In this document: one piece after another, positions 53,051 through 62,743 of the stretch
How the letters are laid out: each line of letters starts with the position of its first letter
How positions within the stretch are numbered: position 1 is the stretch's first letter
Source: Methylobacterium sp. Leaf99
Lineage (GTDB): Bacteria > Pseudomonadota > Alphaproteobacteria > Rhizobiales > Beijerinckiaceae
DNA: 64,000 nucleotides
Direction of reading: 5' to 3'
Assembly: GCF_001422375.1 (NCBI RefSeq)
Contig: NZ_LMMU01000001.1
Location: 186,223 to 250,222 of the forward strand
Position numbers and translations under genes: made by a program
Notes under the pieces: generated by a model
What the model was told of the DNA's origin: nothing
The model's database searches: none
Seen by the model: the letters and a program-made list of their open reading frames with translations, nothing else

Positions 53051-54621
53051 GGCGTATCCTTGGATCGAGACTTGCCGGCGTCGCCTCCCGGTATCCGCCG
53101 CGCGTCCAGCGCCTTCGCGAACAGGTCGGCGGCATCCTTATGGAAGGCGGCGCGCGAATCCGGGCGGGAATAGAACATGTGTCCGCCCGGGTACACGGCG
53201 AGATCGAGGCGGCCGCCGCCAAACGCCGGCATCTGGTCGATGAGGAGTTTCGAGGCGAAGTACGGCGTCACTAGGTCGGTGAAGCCATGGGCCACCAGCA
53301 CCCGCAGATTGCCGTCGAGCGCCAGGACGCCGCGCAGGGTACCGATGGCCTCCGGCGCCATGCGCCCGCTGCCCCAGGTCCAGCCCCGATTGACCGCGTT
53401 GTTGAGGAGTTCGTAGCGGAGATCCGGCACCTTCCAGTTCAGGCGCTCCGTGTAGAGGGCGATCATCGCGCTCGTCAGCGGCGCCTGGATGGCCGTGAGC
53501 AGCGGATCCTCGAAGCCCGACGACAAGGCCGCCGGGTCGGGGTCCCAGCCGGTGACGCCGGTGTCGTAGGCGCTGGCGACGCGGCCGGTGTCGCGGCCGA
53601 TCTCGCGCTGGACGCCGTTCGACGACAGCCGCCCGGCCTGCCGGCGGACGAAGGCCGGATCGAGCCCGGCGAGGCCCCCGACGCGGTCGGCGAGGCGCGC
53701 CACGGCGGCGGTGTCCGACGGACCCTTCAGGAGGTCGGCGAGGTAGGGGCCGGTGGCGTAGGCCTCCGCTTCGGCCAATGTCGCCCGTGTCGGCGTGCCC
53801 CCCGCCCGTTCGATGGCGGCGGCGGCGAAGGACGGCAACTTGAGGACGTGCCCCCACGGCGTCGTGCGCGGGGTCTGAAGCCAGGCGAAATCGAGGACCG
53901 GCGAGAGCAGGACGAGGCCCGACAGGCCGATGCCGATCTCTTCCTGAAGCTTCGCGGCGATGAGCGGCCCCCGGAACCCGCCGTAGCTCTCGCCGACAAA
54001 GAATTTCGGTGCCGCCATGCGTTCGTTGACGCGCAGCCAGCGGGCGATGGCCGAGGACAGGACCGACGCGTCGGACTCCACAGTCCAGTACTTCTTACCG
54101 TCTCCGTCTGCCGCGCGGCTGTAGCCGGTCCCGACGGGATCGATGAAGACGAGGTCGGTGAAATCGAGCCAGGTGCCGTCGTTCGGCACCAGATCGACCG
54201 GCGCGGACGGGCTGATGCTCGCTCCCTCGACCGGGAGGCGCCACGGCCCGAGGGCGCCGATGTTGAGGTAGGCCGAGGCAGCCCCCGGACCGCCGTTGAG
54301 GGCAAAGGTGACGGGGCGCGGCGCACCCTCCTTGCCCGGCATCGTGTAGGCGACGTAGGCAATCTCCGCCTGGAGCTTGCCGGCCTCGTCCACGAGGGGC
54401 AGGCTGCCGGCGCGCGCCGTGAAAGCCAGGATTCGCCCATCCGGCAACGTGACCTTGTGCTCGGTCACCGCGTCGGCGGGCAGCTTGCGCCCTTCGGGCC
54501 CCCGCGCTTCGGGGGGCTTTCGCACTTCCTGCGCCGGACGCTCTCCATGCGGCGAGGGCTGAGCGATGAGCGGCGTGGCGGCGATCAGCACGGCCGCGAG
54601 GCCGAGGGCGAGGCGTTGCAT
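53047..54621 (-). CDS. S10 family serine carboxypeptidase, exported
   Basis: A 524-residue protein with a signal peptide (RLALGLAAVLIAATPLIA) and a peptidase S10 alpha/beta-hydrolase domain. Visible active-site parts are the oxyanion region FALNGGPGAASAYLN, PVGTGYSRAADGD, the nucleophile motif FVGESYGGFRGPLIA, the Asp region VLVAHGFTDLVTP and the His region YPGGHMFYS. It should cleave C-terminal residues from peptides in the periplasm. The start at 54621 has a good ribosome-binding site (GAAGGA); an ATG at 54645 would overlap the holC stop. It overlaps the lipoprotein gene by 4 nt. Confidence 0.9.
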   Translation of the reverse strand: MQRLALGLAAVLIAATPLIAQPSPHGERPAQEVRKPPEARGPEGRKLPADAVTEHKVTLPDGRILAFTARAGSLPLVDEAGKLQAEIAYVAYTMPGKEGAPRPVTFALNGGPGAASAYLNIGALGPWRLPVEGASISPSAPVDLVPNDGTWLDFTDLVFIDPVGTGYSRAADGDGKKYWTVESDASVLSSAIARWLRVNERMAAPKFFVGESYGGFRGPLIAAKLQEEIGIGLSGLVLLSPVLDFAWLQTPRTTPWGHVLKLPSFAAAAIERAGGTPTRATLAEAEAYATGPYLADLLKGPSDTAAVARLADRVGGLAGLDPAFVRRQAGRLSSNGVQREIGRDTGRVASAYDTGVTGWDPDPAALSSGFEDPLLTAIQAPLTSAMIALYTERLNWKVPDLRYELLNNAVNRGWTWGSGRMAPEAIGTLRGVLALDGNLRVLVAHGFTDLVTPYFASKLLIDQMPAFGGGRLDLAVYPGGHMFYSRPDSRAAFHKDAADLFAKALDARRIPGGDAGKSRSKDTP

Positions 54622-54644
54622 GGCGTATCCTTCGGGGGCGTGCA

Positions 54645-55097
54645 TCAGGCCTTCTTCTGCCAGCGACCATCCTCGTCCTGCTGCCAGTAGGCGATGGTGT
54701 GTCCGGCGGCCTTGGCCTCCTTCCACTGCTCTCGGGCGCGCAGGAGGGCGTCCTGATCGGTGCCGTCGAACAGCACGCAGATGCGCGCATAGTCGGCGGC
54801 GTCCGCCGGCAGGGGCGCGCCCTCCACGAGGAAGCGGATGGCGGCTTCGTTGGGGTTCGTGTCCCTGAGGGTCAGGACGACGGGCTGGCCGGCATGGTCC
54901 GGGTCACGGTCGGTGCCGTGGGGCAGAAAGCTGTCGTCGGTATAGGTCCATAGCCCATCGTCCAGGGCCTGGAGACGCTCCTCGCTCGCCGCCTGGATCG
55001 CCGCCCGCCAGTCCCGGGCCAGGGAGCGCTCGACGAGGCTCGGCAGGACACGTTCCAGGGGCTGGTGCTGCAGATGATAGAACAGGATTTCGGTCAC
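54645..55097 (-). CDS. holC: DNA polymerase III chi subunit
   Basis: A 150-residue HolC protein that links the clamp-loader complex to single-stranded DNA-binding protein. It starts at GTG with VTEILFYHLQHQPLERVLPSLVERS. It contains LWTYTDDSFLPHGTDRD and PVVLTLRDTNPNEAAIRFLVEG, and the ending CVLFDGTDQDALLRAREQWKEAK is typical. Alphaproteobacterial members sit with a leucyl aminopeptidase gene (pepA) in many genomes; here an unrelated S10 peptidase follows. The long frame upstream is not coding. Confidence 0.92.
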   Translation of the reverse strand: MTEILFYHLQHQPLERVLPSLVERSLARDWRAAIQAASEERLQALDDGLWTYTDDSFLPHGTDRDPDHAGQPVVLTLRDTNPNEAAIRFLVEGAPLPADAADYARICVLFDGTDQDALLRAREQWKEAKAAGHTIAYWQQDEDGRWQKKA

Positions 55098-55201
55098 ACG
55101 GGCATCCGTCTGGGTCGCGGCGGAACGCGGGGCGTCGGGACCCGATACCACGTCGCCGTCAGATAGGTCCGCACCGGCAGTTTGACAGCCGCATCTCAAC
55201 G

Positions 55202-56365
55202 TCACTCGGCCTCGATGAAATGCGGGACGAACAAGGCCGTGTCGGTGGTGACCGGACCGGCCCCCTCGCGCACGCAGATGCCGACCGCGACGTCCCCGAC
55301 GATCCAGGACCCGACGAGTGGTCGCCTGCCGTTGAAATCGGGCAGCTCCGCCAAGCCCTGACGGATGAACCCCTCGGTGCCGTAGGGTCCGCCGGCATTC
55401 GACAGGACCTGGCCGTCCCGCAGGATCAGCACGTTGGCGCCCTCGCGCGAGTACAGGGGCTTTCGCGCGAAGGACTGCCCGAGGCTCGCCTTCGCCGGAT
55501 CGGTCTCGAAGAAGGCCGGCAGCAGGTTGGGATGGCCGGGTTCGCGGGCATAAAGATGGGCGAGCAGGCCCTTGTTGGAGAGAACCGCCTTCCAGGACGG
55601 TTCCAGGAACCGCGTCGGCGTGGCGTGGAGCGCCGTGCCGAAGGGGTCGGCGAAAGCCCATTCCCACGGGTAGAGCTTGAACAGCAGCGGGATCGGGCAG
55701 AGCACCCGATCGACGAAGGTGCCGTCCGGTCTGAGACCGATGTCGGCCAGATCGAGAAAGCGCGTTCCGAGCCCGGCCTGACGCGCGCAATCCTCCAGAT
55801 ACGCCACGGTGCCGCGATCCTCGGGCGCGTCGGCATAGGCCGTGAAGGCCACGTCGCCCCCGGCGCCGATCTCGCGAAACCGCGCGATCAACCGCTCGTG
55901 GACGGTGTTGAACTGGTCGGCCCCTGGGGGAAGGCGGCCGGAGGCCATCGCGTCCTCACGCCAGAGCCACTGGAACACGCCGGTCTCGTAGAGGGCGGTC
56001 GGGGTATCGGCGTTGTATTCGAGGAGCTTGGCTGGGTCGATGCCGCCATAGGCGAAGTCGAGGCGGCCATAGAGGGACGGGTCGCCCCGCCGCCAGCTCA
56101 CTCGCACCGCGTCCCAGGCGTGCTCGGGGATCGCCAGGGAGGCGAGGATGCGCTCATCTTCCACCGCGTCGGCGACGAAGGCGAGGCAGAGGGCATGGAG
56201 CTCGGTGCTCGGCCCCTCGATGTCCGCCTCGATCTCCGCGAGGGTGAAGCCGTAGGCATGGCTCTCGTCCCAGTAATCCAAGCCGTCGGAGCCGTGGAAG
56301 GTGAAGCCGTTGGCGCGGGCCGTCGCGCGCCAGTCGGGCCGGGCCCCGAGGGGAACGCGGCGCAT
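55202..56365 (-). CDS. glutathionylspermidine synthase family ATP-grasp protein (YgiC/YjfC-like)
   Basis: A 387-residue ATP-grasp ligase homologous to the synthetase half of E. coli Gss. Landmarks are FTFHGSDGLDYWDESHAYGF, LLEYNADTPTALYETGVFQW, LYPWEWAFADPFG, SNKGLLAHLYAREPGHPNLLPAFFE, and SFARKPLYSREGANVLI near the ATP site. E. coli paralogues YgiC and YjfC have no proven glutathionylspermidine activity; members are thought to ligate peptides or amines. The context (DUF350 and DUF1190 upstream) matches the E. coli yjfL-yjfM-yjfC order. Its start overlaps the DUF1190 stop (TGATG). Confidence 0.9.
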   Translation of the reverse strand: MRRVPLGARPDWRATARANGFTFHGSDGLDYWDESHAYGFTLAEIEADIEGPSTELHALCLAFVADAVEDERILASLAIPEHAWDAVRVSWRRGDPSLYGRLDFAYGGIDPAKLLEYNADTPTALYETGVFQWLWREDAMASGRLPPGADQFNTVHERLIARFREIGAGGDVAFTAYADAPEDRGTVAYLEDCARQAGLGTRFLDLADIGLRPDGTFVDRVLCPIPLLFKLYPWEWAFADPFGTALHATPTRFLEPSWKAVLSNKGLLAHLYAREPGHPNLLPAFFETDPAKASLGQSFARKPLYSREGANVLILRDGQVLSNAGGPYGTEGFIRQGLAELPDFNGRRPLVGSWIVGDVAVGICVREGAGPVTTDTALFVPHFIEAE

Positions 56366-56994
56366 CAGCCGCCGCTTCCATGGCTCGAACCGCTACCATG
56401 GGCCGAGAAACCGCGCCCAGTGCCGCCGAACCCGCCGAAGCTGGCGCGCCGGACGGCGGACGAGGCGACGCGGGCACTCGATGCCGTACCGCCGCTGCTC
56501 GTGACGACACGGCCGCCCCAGCCCGTGCAGTACCCGCCACCACCGCCACTGCCGACGAATCCCCGGGCCGCCTCTTCGGGGCGGTGATCATAGACCGGCT
56601 GTGGGGTGAGTTCCTGCTCGGGCCGCCGGCCGAGGAGGAAGGCCGCCATGATCGGCACGAACTGGCCCGTGTCGCTCGCAGCGACGACGGCGCCATTCAG
56701 GCAACGGTTCGCGCCGTGATGGGCTTCGCACCCCGTGAGCGTTCCGTAGCGCGGCGCGGAGTCCGGGTAGGCGGCCAGCGCCGTGGCATAGTCGCGCCGG
56801 CAATCCGCCTCCGTGCGAACTCGGCCGGCCGTACAGGCCTCGGGGGTCGGATAGACGAGGACATCTTCCTCGCGCTGGGATGGATCGACCTGCGTCAGGG
56901 CCAGGGCTGTGGCACCGGCGCCCGCCAGCAGAACGAGGGTGACGGTCTGCGAGCGCTTCGAGCGCGACGCCGACGATTCGGTCTGCGATGCCAT
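56365..56994 (-). CDS. DUF1190 (YgiB/YjfM-like) protein
   Basis: A 209-residue protein starting MASQTESSASRSKRSQTV with one hydrophobic segment (TLVLLAGAGATALAL). A Cys-containing DUF1190 domain follows: VYPTPEACTAGRVRTEADCRRDYATAL, then GCEAHHGANRCLNGAVV and VPIMAAFLLGRR. The C-terminal third is Gly/Ser-rich low complexity (GGFGGTGRGFSAHGSGSSHGSGG). It is likely periplasmic or surface-exposed. Function is unknown; it is nearly always encoded with a glutathionylspermidine-synthase-like gene, as here. An upstream GTG at 57015 is possible. Confidence 0.82.
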   Translation of the reverse strand: MASQTESSASRSKRSQTVTLVLLAGAGATALALTQVDPSQREEDVLVYPTPEACTAGRVRTEADCRRDYATALAAYPDSAPRYGTLTGCEAHHGANRCLNGAVVAASDTGQFVPIMAAFLLGRRPEQELTPQPVYDHRPEEAARGFVGSGGGGGYCTGWGGRVVTSSGGTASSARVASSAVRRASFGGFGGTGRGFSAHGSGSSHGSGG

Positions 56995-57130
56995 CTCAGA
57001 TGCGGCGCGACGCACGGTCCTCTCCCGCGCGACCGGGTTGTCGCGCCATGCCGAAGCTTAGCATCGGCCGGGCGCCTTGGAAGCGCGCGATCGTAGGAAA
57101 AAGTCCGGCGGGACGCCCGGCGGGAAGGCG

Positions 57131-57529
57131 TCAGTAGGTCATCGCCGCCGCGTCGACGAGGCCGCCGGCCAGGGAGAACGCGGCGATGAGGATGGCGGCC
57201 GAAACCTCGCCGGCCTCGATCCGCCGCGACAGGTCGGGCAGGATCAATCGCACGACGAGGTAGATCAGGATCTGCACCACGAGGGCGACGAGGCCCCAGA
57301 TTACGCAGTCGAGAATCGTCTGTGCGTTGGTGATCGCGGCCGCCAGCGGCAGGGTGTAGCCGATGAGGCTTCCGCCGAGCGCCAGGGCCGCCGCGCTGTT
57401 GTTGGCTCGGATGAGGGCGATTTCGCGATGCGCCGTCGCCGACAGGTAGACCACGAGATAAAGTGCGACGAGCCCAGCGGCCGCCGCCATGTAGGCGAGG
57501 AAGGCGGGAAGCCCCGAGATCGAGACCAT
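57131..57529 (-). CDS. DUF350 (YjfL-like) membrane protein
   Basis: A 132-residue protein with about four membrane helices: FLAYMAAAAGLVALYLVVYL, ALALGGSLIGYTLPLAAAI, IWGLVALVVQILIYLVVRLI and AILIAAFSLAGGLVDAA. The pattern of two paired helical units is the DUF350 fold. The start at 57529 has a GGAGAGG ribosome-binding site, preferred over 57547. It is the first gene of the DUF350-DUF1190-ATP-grasp operon, beginning 10 nt after the pyrG stop, so read-through from pyrG is possible. Function unknown. Confidence 0.88.
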   Translation of the reverse strand: MVSISGLPAFLAYMAAAAGLVALYLVVYLSATAHREIALIRANNSAAALALGGSLIGYTLPLAAAITNAQTILDCVIWGLVALVVQILIYLVVRLILPDLSRRIEAGEVSAAILIAAFSLAGGLVDAAAMTY

Positions 57530-57539
57530 CGCCCTCTCC

Positions 57540-59219
<1,680 letters not shown>

Positions 59220-59334
59220 TTATCCCCCGCGCCGCGAGGGCAGGCGCAGGGTATCGCGTCCGGAACGACAATCGGAGATCAGGCCCGACCGAAATCGGAC
59301 CTACGAAGTTCGTGCGGCCTACCGCCGGCCGAGA

Positions 59335-59742
59335 TCAGCGCGACTGCGGCGCCTCGGGAGCCGCCGGGGCGACGGGAGCGGTCGGAGCGGCAGGGGCCGC
59401 CGGCTGAGCGCCGCCCTGATTCTGCCGAAGGGTGTCGAGCAGGTTGCCGGCATTCGGCTGGTTGGCGGGCTGAGATGTGCCGGCACCATCCAGGATCGAC
59501 CGCGGCGCGGCGCTGCGATGCGACAGGACCCCGAGCGTCATGCTGGTGGCAAAGAACAGGGCGGCCAGGATCGCGGTGGCCCGGGTCAGGGCGTTCGCCT
59601 GACCGCGCCCGGTCATGAAGCCGGACACGCCGCCGCTGCCGCCACCGCCGAGACCGAGGCCACCCTCGGAGCGCTGGAGCAGCACCACGGCGATGAGGCC
59701 GAGGACGACGATGAGATGGATCGAGATCAGGACGGTCTGCAT
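59335..59742 (-). CDS. secG: preprotein translocase subunit SecG
   Basis: A 135-residue accessory subunit of the SecYEG protein-export channel. Two membrane helices are visible (VLISIHLIVVLGLIAVVLLQ and ATAILAALFFATSMTLGVL), separated by the glycine-rich, conserved cytoplasmic loop RSEGGLGLGGGG to MTGRGQANALTRATA. A long C-terminal Ala/Pro/Gln tail is typical of alphaproteobacteria. It lies between tpiA and pyrG on the same strand. Confidence 0.95.
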   Translation of the reverse strand: MQTVLISIHLIVVLGLIAVVLLQRSEGGLGLGGGGSGGVSGFMTGRGQANALTRATAILAALFFATSMTLGVLSHRSAAPRSILDGAGTSQPANQPNAGNLLDTLRQNQGGAQPAAPAAPTAPVAPAAPEAPQSR

Positions 59743-59809
59743 CTTTTATCCAGGGGCGGCACCGGGCACGGCACACGCGGGAGGGATCGGACGCGACGCA
59801 CGCACCCGC

Positions 59810-59831
59810 GCCGGCCGCTTATTTGGCCGGC
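59810..59831 (-). terminator. hairpin between tpiA and secG
   Basis: GCCGGCC (59810-59816) and GGCCGGC (59825-59831) form a perfect 7-bp stem with an AT-rich 8-nt loop, 42 nt after the tpiA stop. No U-run follows on the minus strand, so it may be partial. Confidence 0.4.
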
Positions 59832-59872
59832 TGTTACACGAGAACGCACGCGAACGCCACTTCTCCCAACGG

Positions 59873-60637
59873 CTACCGGGCGTAGGCGTCGACGATCCCC
59901 AGGAAGTCGTCGGCCACGAGGCTGGCGCCCCCGACGAGGGCGCCATCGACGTTCTCGACGGCCATCAATTCTCGGGCGTTGCCGGGCTTGACCGAGCCGC
60001 CATAGAGGATGCGCACCTTTCCGGCCTCCGGGCCGATGAGCTGGCCGAGCATTTCGCGCAAGGACGCATGGACCTCGGCGATATCGGCTGGCGTCGGGGT
60101 CAGGCCGGTGCCGATGGCCCAGACCGGCTCGTAGGCGATGACCGTGTCGGCGCCCGTGGCGCCCTTGGGCACGCCGATGGCGAGCTGCGCCCGCACGATG
60201 TCGAGGGTCCGGCCCTCCTCGCGTTCGTCCTGGGTCTCGCCGACGCAGATGATGCCGCACAGGCCGGCGCGGCGCGCACCGAGCGCCTTGGCGTGGACGC
60301 CGTCGTCGGTCTCGTGGTGGTAGGCCCGGCGCTCGGAATGGCCGACGATCACGTAGGAGGCGCCGAGATCGGCCAGCATCTCCGCCGAGATGCTGCCGGT
60401 GAAGGCACCGCTGCGCTTGGCGTGGAGATTCTGGCCGCCGATGGCGATGGGCGAGCCGTAGACCGCCGCGACGCAGGACGAAATCAGGGTCGAAGGCGGG
60501 CAGATCAGGACATCGACGTCGCCGAGCAGATCCGGGCTCAGACCGTTGCGCACCGCCTCTACGACGGAGACGGAGGCGCGCAGGCCGTTCATCTTCCAGT
60601 TGCCCGCGACCAGTGGCCTGCGCCCCGTCTTCGTCAT
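59873..60637 (-). CDS. tpiA: triosephosphate isomerase
   Basis: Interconverts dihydroxyacetone phosphate and glyceraldehyde 3-phosphate. The 254-residue TIM barrel shows [10 protein letters not shown] (Lys in the active site), VIVGHSERR with the catalytic His, [13 protein letters not shown] with the catalytic Glu, and the phosphate-binding [12 protein letters not shown] with VGGASL. The ATG at 60637 follows a GGAG sequence; an upstream GTG at 60652 was not chosen. It is divergent from ppiD, whose promoter shares the 194-nt gap. Confidence 0.96.
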   Translation of the reverse strand: MTKTGRRPLVAGNWKMNGLRASVSVVEAVRNGLSPDLLGDVDVLICPPSTLISSCVAAVYGSPIAIGGQNLHAKRSGAFTGSISAEMLADLGASYVIVGHSERRAYHHETDDGVHAKALGARRAGLCGIICVGETQDEREEGRTLDIVRAQLAIGVPKGATGADTVIAYEPVWAIGTGLTPTPADIAEVHASLREMLGQLIGPEAGKVRILYGGSVKPGNARELMAVENVDGALVGGASLVADDFLGIVDAYAR

Positions 60638-60831
60638 GGATCTCCGCTCCACCTGTCGACCAGTCCAGCTTCGTGCCGGCCCTACCAGATCAGTCGGGCG
60701 GGGCGCAAACCGGCGGGGCGTCGGGCCGGCGGTCTTTGCGATGGCGTGCGGATGGTCTATCGCGGGCGACCTTCAGAGTGGCGCCGGCCCGTCCGCGCGC
60801 CATTTTCAAAGACAAGAACCCGGACCTTTCG

Positions 60832-62736
60832 ATGCTGACGAACATGCGCAAGGCGAGCCAGCACTGGCTCGGCAAGATCATCCTCTCCGTGGTGTTCGTC
60901 TTCCTCATCGCCGGCGTCGCGATCTTCGGCGTCGAGGAATTCTTTCGCGCCGGCTCCACATCGACGGTGGCGACCGTCGGCAAGACGCCGATCTCGGCCG
61001 AGGCCGTGCGCAGCGCGTACCAGAACCAGCTCCAGCGCTACCAGAGCCAGACCCGCCGCACCCTGACGCCGGACCAGGCCCGGGCGCTCGGCCTCGACCG
61101 TCAGGTCCTGGCCCAGCTCGTGAGCGAAGCGTCCCTTGACCACCAGACCGCGTCCCTCGGCCTGAGCATCCCGGACGCCGCCGTCCTGCGCGCCATCCGC
61201 GAGGAAAAGAGCTTCCAGGGCGCCGACGGCAAGTTCGATCCGTCGCTGTTCTTCCAGACCCTTCAGCGTGCCGGCCTCAACGAGGCGACCTTCGTGCGCG
61301 AGCAGCGCTCCGTCGCCGCCCGCCTCCAGCTCGCCGAGGCGGTGGCCGCCGACCTTCACGTGCCCGCCGCGCTCCGCGAGGCGGTGCACCGCTACACCAC
61401 CGAGCGGCGCGCCGTGGCGCTCATGATGCTGCCGCCCTCCTTCGCGGGCGAGGTCGCACCTCCCACGGACGAGGTGCTCAAAGCCTACTACGACGAGAAC
61501 AAGTTCGCCTTCCGCGCACCCGAGACCCGCGCCGTGAACCTCCTCGTCCTCGACCCCCAGGCCATGGCCAAGCCCGACTCTGTGAGCCCGGAGGACATTG
61601 CCAAGCGCTACGAGGCCGACAAGGCGAAGTACGGCACGCCGGAGCGCCGCACGATCCAGCAGATCGTGTTCTCTGACGAAGCATCGGCGGAGGCCGCGCG
61701 GAAGAAGATCGAGGCCAACGAAGCGCCGTTCGAGGCCGTCGCCGCCGAGAGCGGGGCTGACGCCAAGAACCTGACCCTTGGCACCCTCACCAATGCCGAG
61801 CTGTTCGACAAGCCCGTGGCCGACGCCGCCTTTACACTCGCCAAGGACGCCGTGAGCGCACCCGTGAAGGGACGGTTCGGTACCGTGCTCCTGCGCGTCA
61901 CCGCCATCGAACCCGGGACCCTGAAACCCCTGGCCGACGTACAGGCCGACATCGCCAAGGCCATCGCGCTGGAGCGCGCCACGGACGGCATTGAGGCGGC
62001 CCACGACGCCATCGAGGACGCCCGCGCCAACACGAAGCCGCTCCCCGAAATCGCCAAGGATCGCGGCCTCCCCCTCGTGGCGGCTCCGGTCCTGAATGCG
62101 CAGGGCCTCGACGCGGACGGCAATCCCGTTGCGGGCATCCCCGACCGCGAGACCACCGTTACGGCCCTGTTCCGCTCCGAGATCGGTGGCGACAACGAGC
62201 CCCTGCGCACGAAGTCGGGCGGCTATGTCTGGTACGACGTCACCAACATCGACCGCGCCCACGACAAGCCTCTGGAGAACGTCCGCGACGAAGTCGTGGC
62301 GCGCTGGCGCGCCGCCGAGAGCGCGCGCCTCCTCGCCGCTAAGGCCAAGGAGCTGTCCGACCGCCTCGACAAGGGCGAGAGCGTCGAGGCCGTGGCCCAG
62401 GCCGCCGGCCTCAACGTCGAGTCCGTGTCCGACATCGCCCGGAATCAGCCGCAGGGCGACCTCACCGCCGACGTGGTGAACCGCATCTTCGCCACGGCGA
62501 TGGACAAGTCGGCCTCGGCGGAAGCCGGCGAGCGCCGCGCCCTGTTCAAGGTCACGGCCGCCACCATGCCGGCCTACGTCCCCGGTGCCCCGGCCGACAC
62601 GGCGATCGCCAAGCGCTTCCAGTCGACGCTCGCCGACGATGTCCTCGGCGAGTACATCGCCGAGGTGCAGAAATCCGTCGGCATCACCGTCAACCAGGCG
62701 GCCTTCCGTCGGGCCGTCGGCGGCGGCGAGTATTGA
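60832..62736 (+). CDS. ppiD: PpiD-like membrane peptidyl-prolyl isomerase / periplasmic chaperone
   Basis: A 634-residue inner-membrane-anchored chaperone near the Sec translocon. It starts MLTNMRKASQHWLGKIILSVV, with one membrane helix to about residue 37. A SurA-like N-terminal chaperone region follows (ISAEAVRSAYQNQLQRYQ). A parvulin-like domain begins at RRTIQQIVFSDEASAEAARKKIE, and the C-terminal part is helical. Sequence of the parvulin active site is poorly conserved, so chaperone activity may dominate. The usual alphaproteobacterial order tpiA/ppiD/trpE is present; trpE starts 7 nt after its stop. Confidence 0.9.
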   Translation: MLTNMRKASQHWLGKIILSVVFVFLIAGVAIFGVEEFFRAGSTSTVATVGKTPISAEAVRSAYQNQLQRYQSQTRRTLTPDQARALGLDRQVLAQLVSEASLDHQTASLGLSIPDAAVLRAIREEKSFQGADGKFDPSLFFQTLQRAGLNEATFVREQRSVAARLQLAEAVAADLHVPAALREAVHRYTTERRAVALMMLPPSFAGEVAPPTDEVLKAYYDENKFAFRAPETRAVNLLVLDPQAMAKPDSVSPEDIAKRYEADKAKYGTPERRTIQQIVFSDEASAEAARKKIEANEAPFEAVAAESGADAKNLTLGTLTNAELFDKPVADAAFTLAKDAVSAPVKGRFGTVLLRVTAIEPGTLKPLADVQADIAKAIALERATDGIEAAHDAIEDARANTKPLPEIAKDRGLPLVAAPVLNAQGLDADGNPVAGIPDRETTVTALFRSEIGGDNEPLRTKSGGYVWYDVTNIDRAHDKPLENVRDEVVARWRAAESARLLAAKAKELSDRLDKGESVEAVAQAAGLNVESVSDIARNQPQGDLTADVVNRIFATAMDKSASAEAGERRALFKVTAATMPAYVPGAPADTAIAKRFQSTLADDVLGEYIAEVQKSVGITVNQAAFRRAVGGGEY

Positions 62737-62743
62737 TCGATCG

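Noticed and set aside
62737..62743. trp leader peptide/attenuator before trpE
   Set aside because: Only 7 nt separate ppiD and trpE, which leaves no space for a leader with Trp codons.
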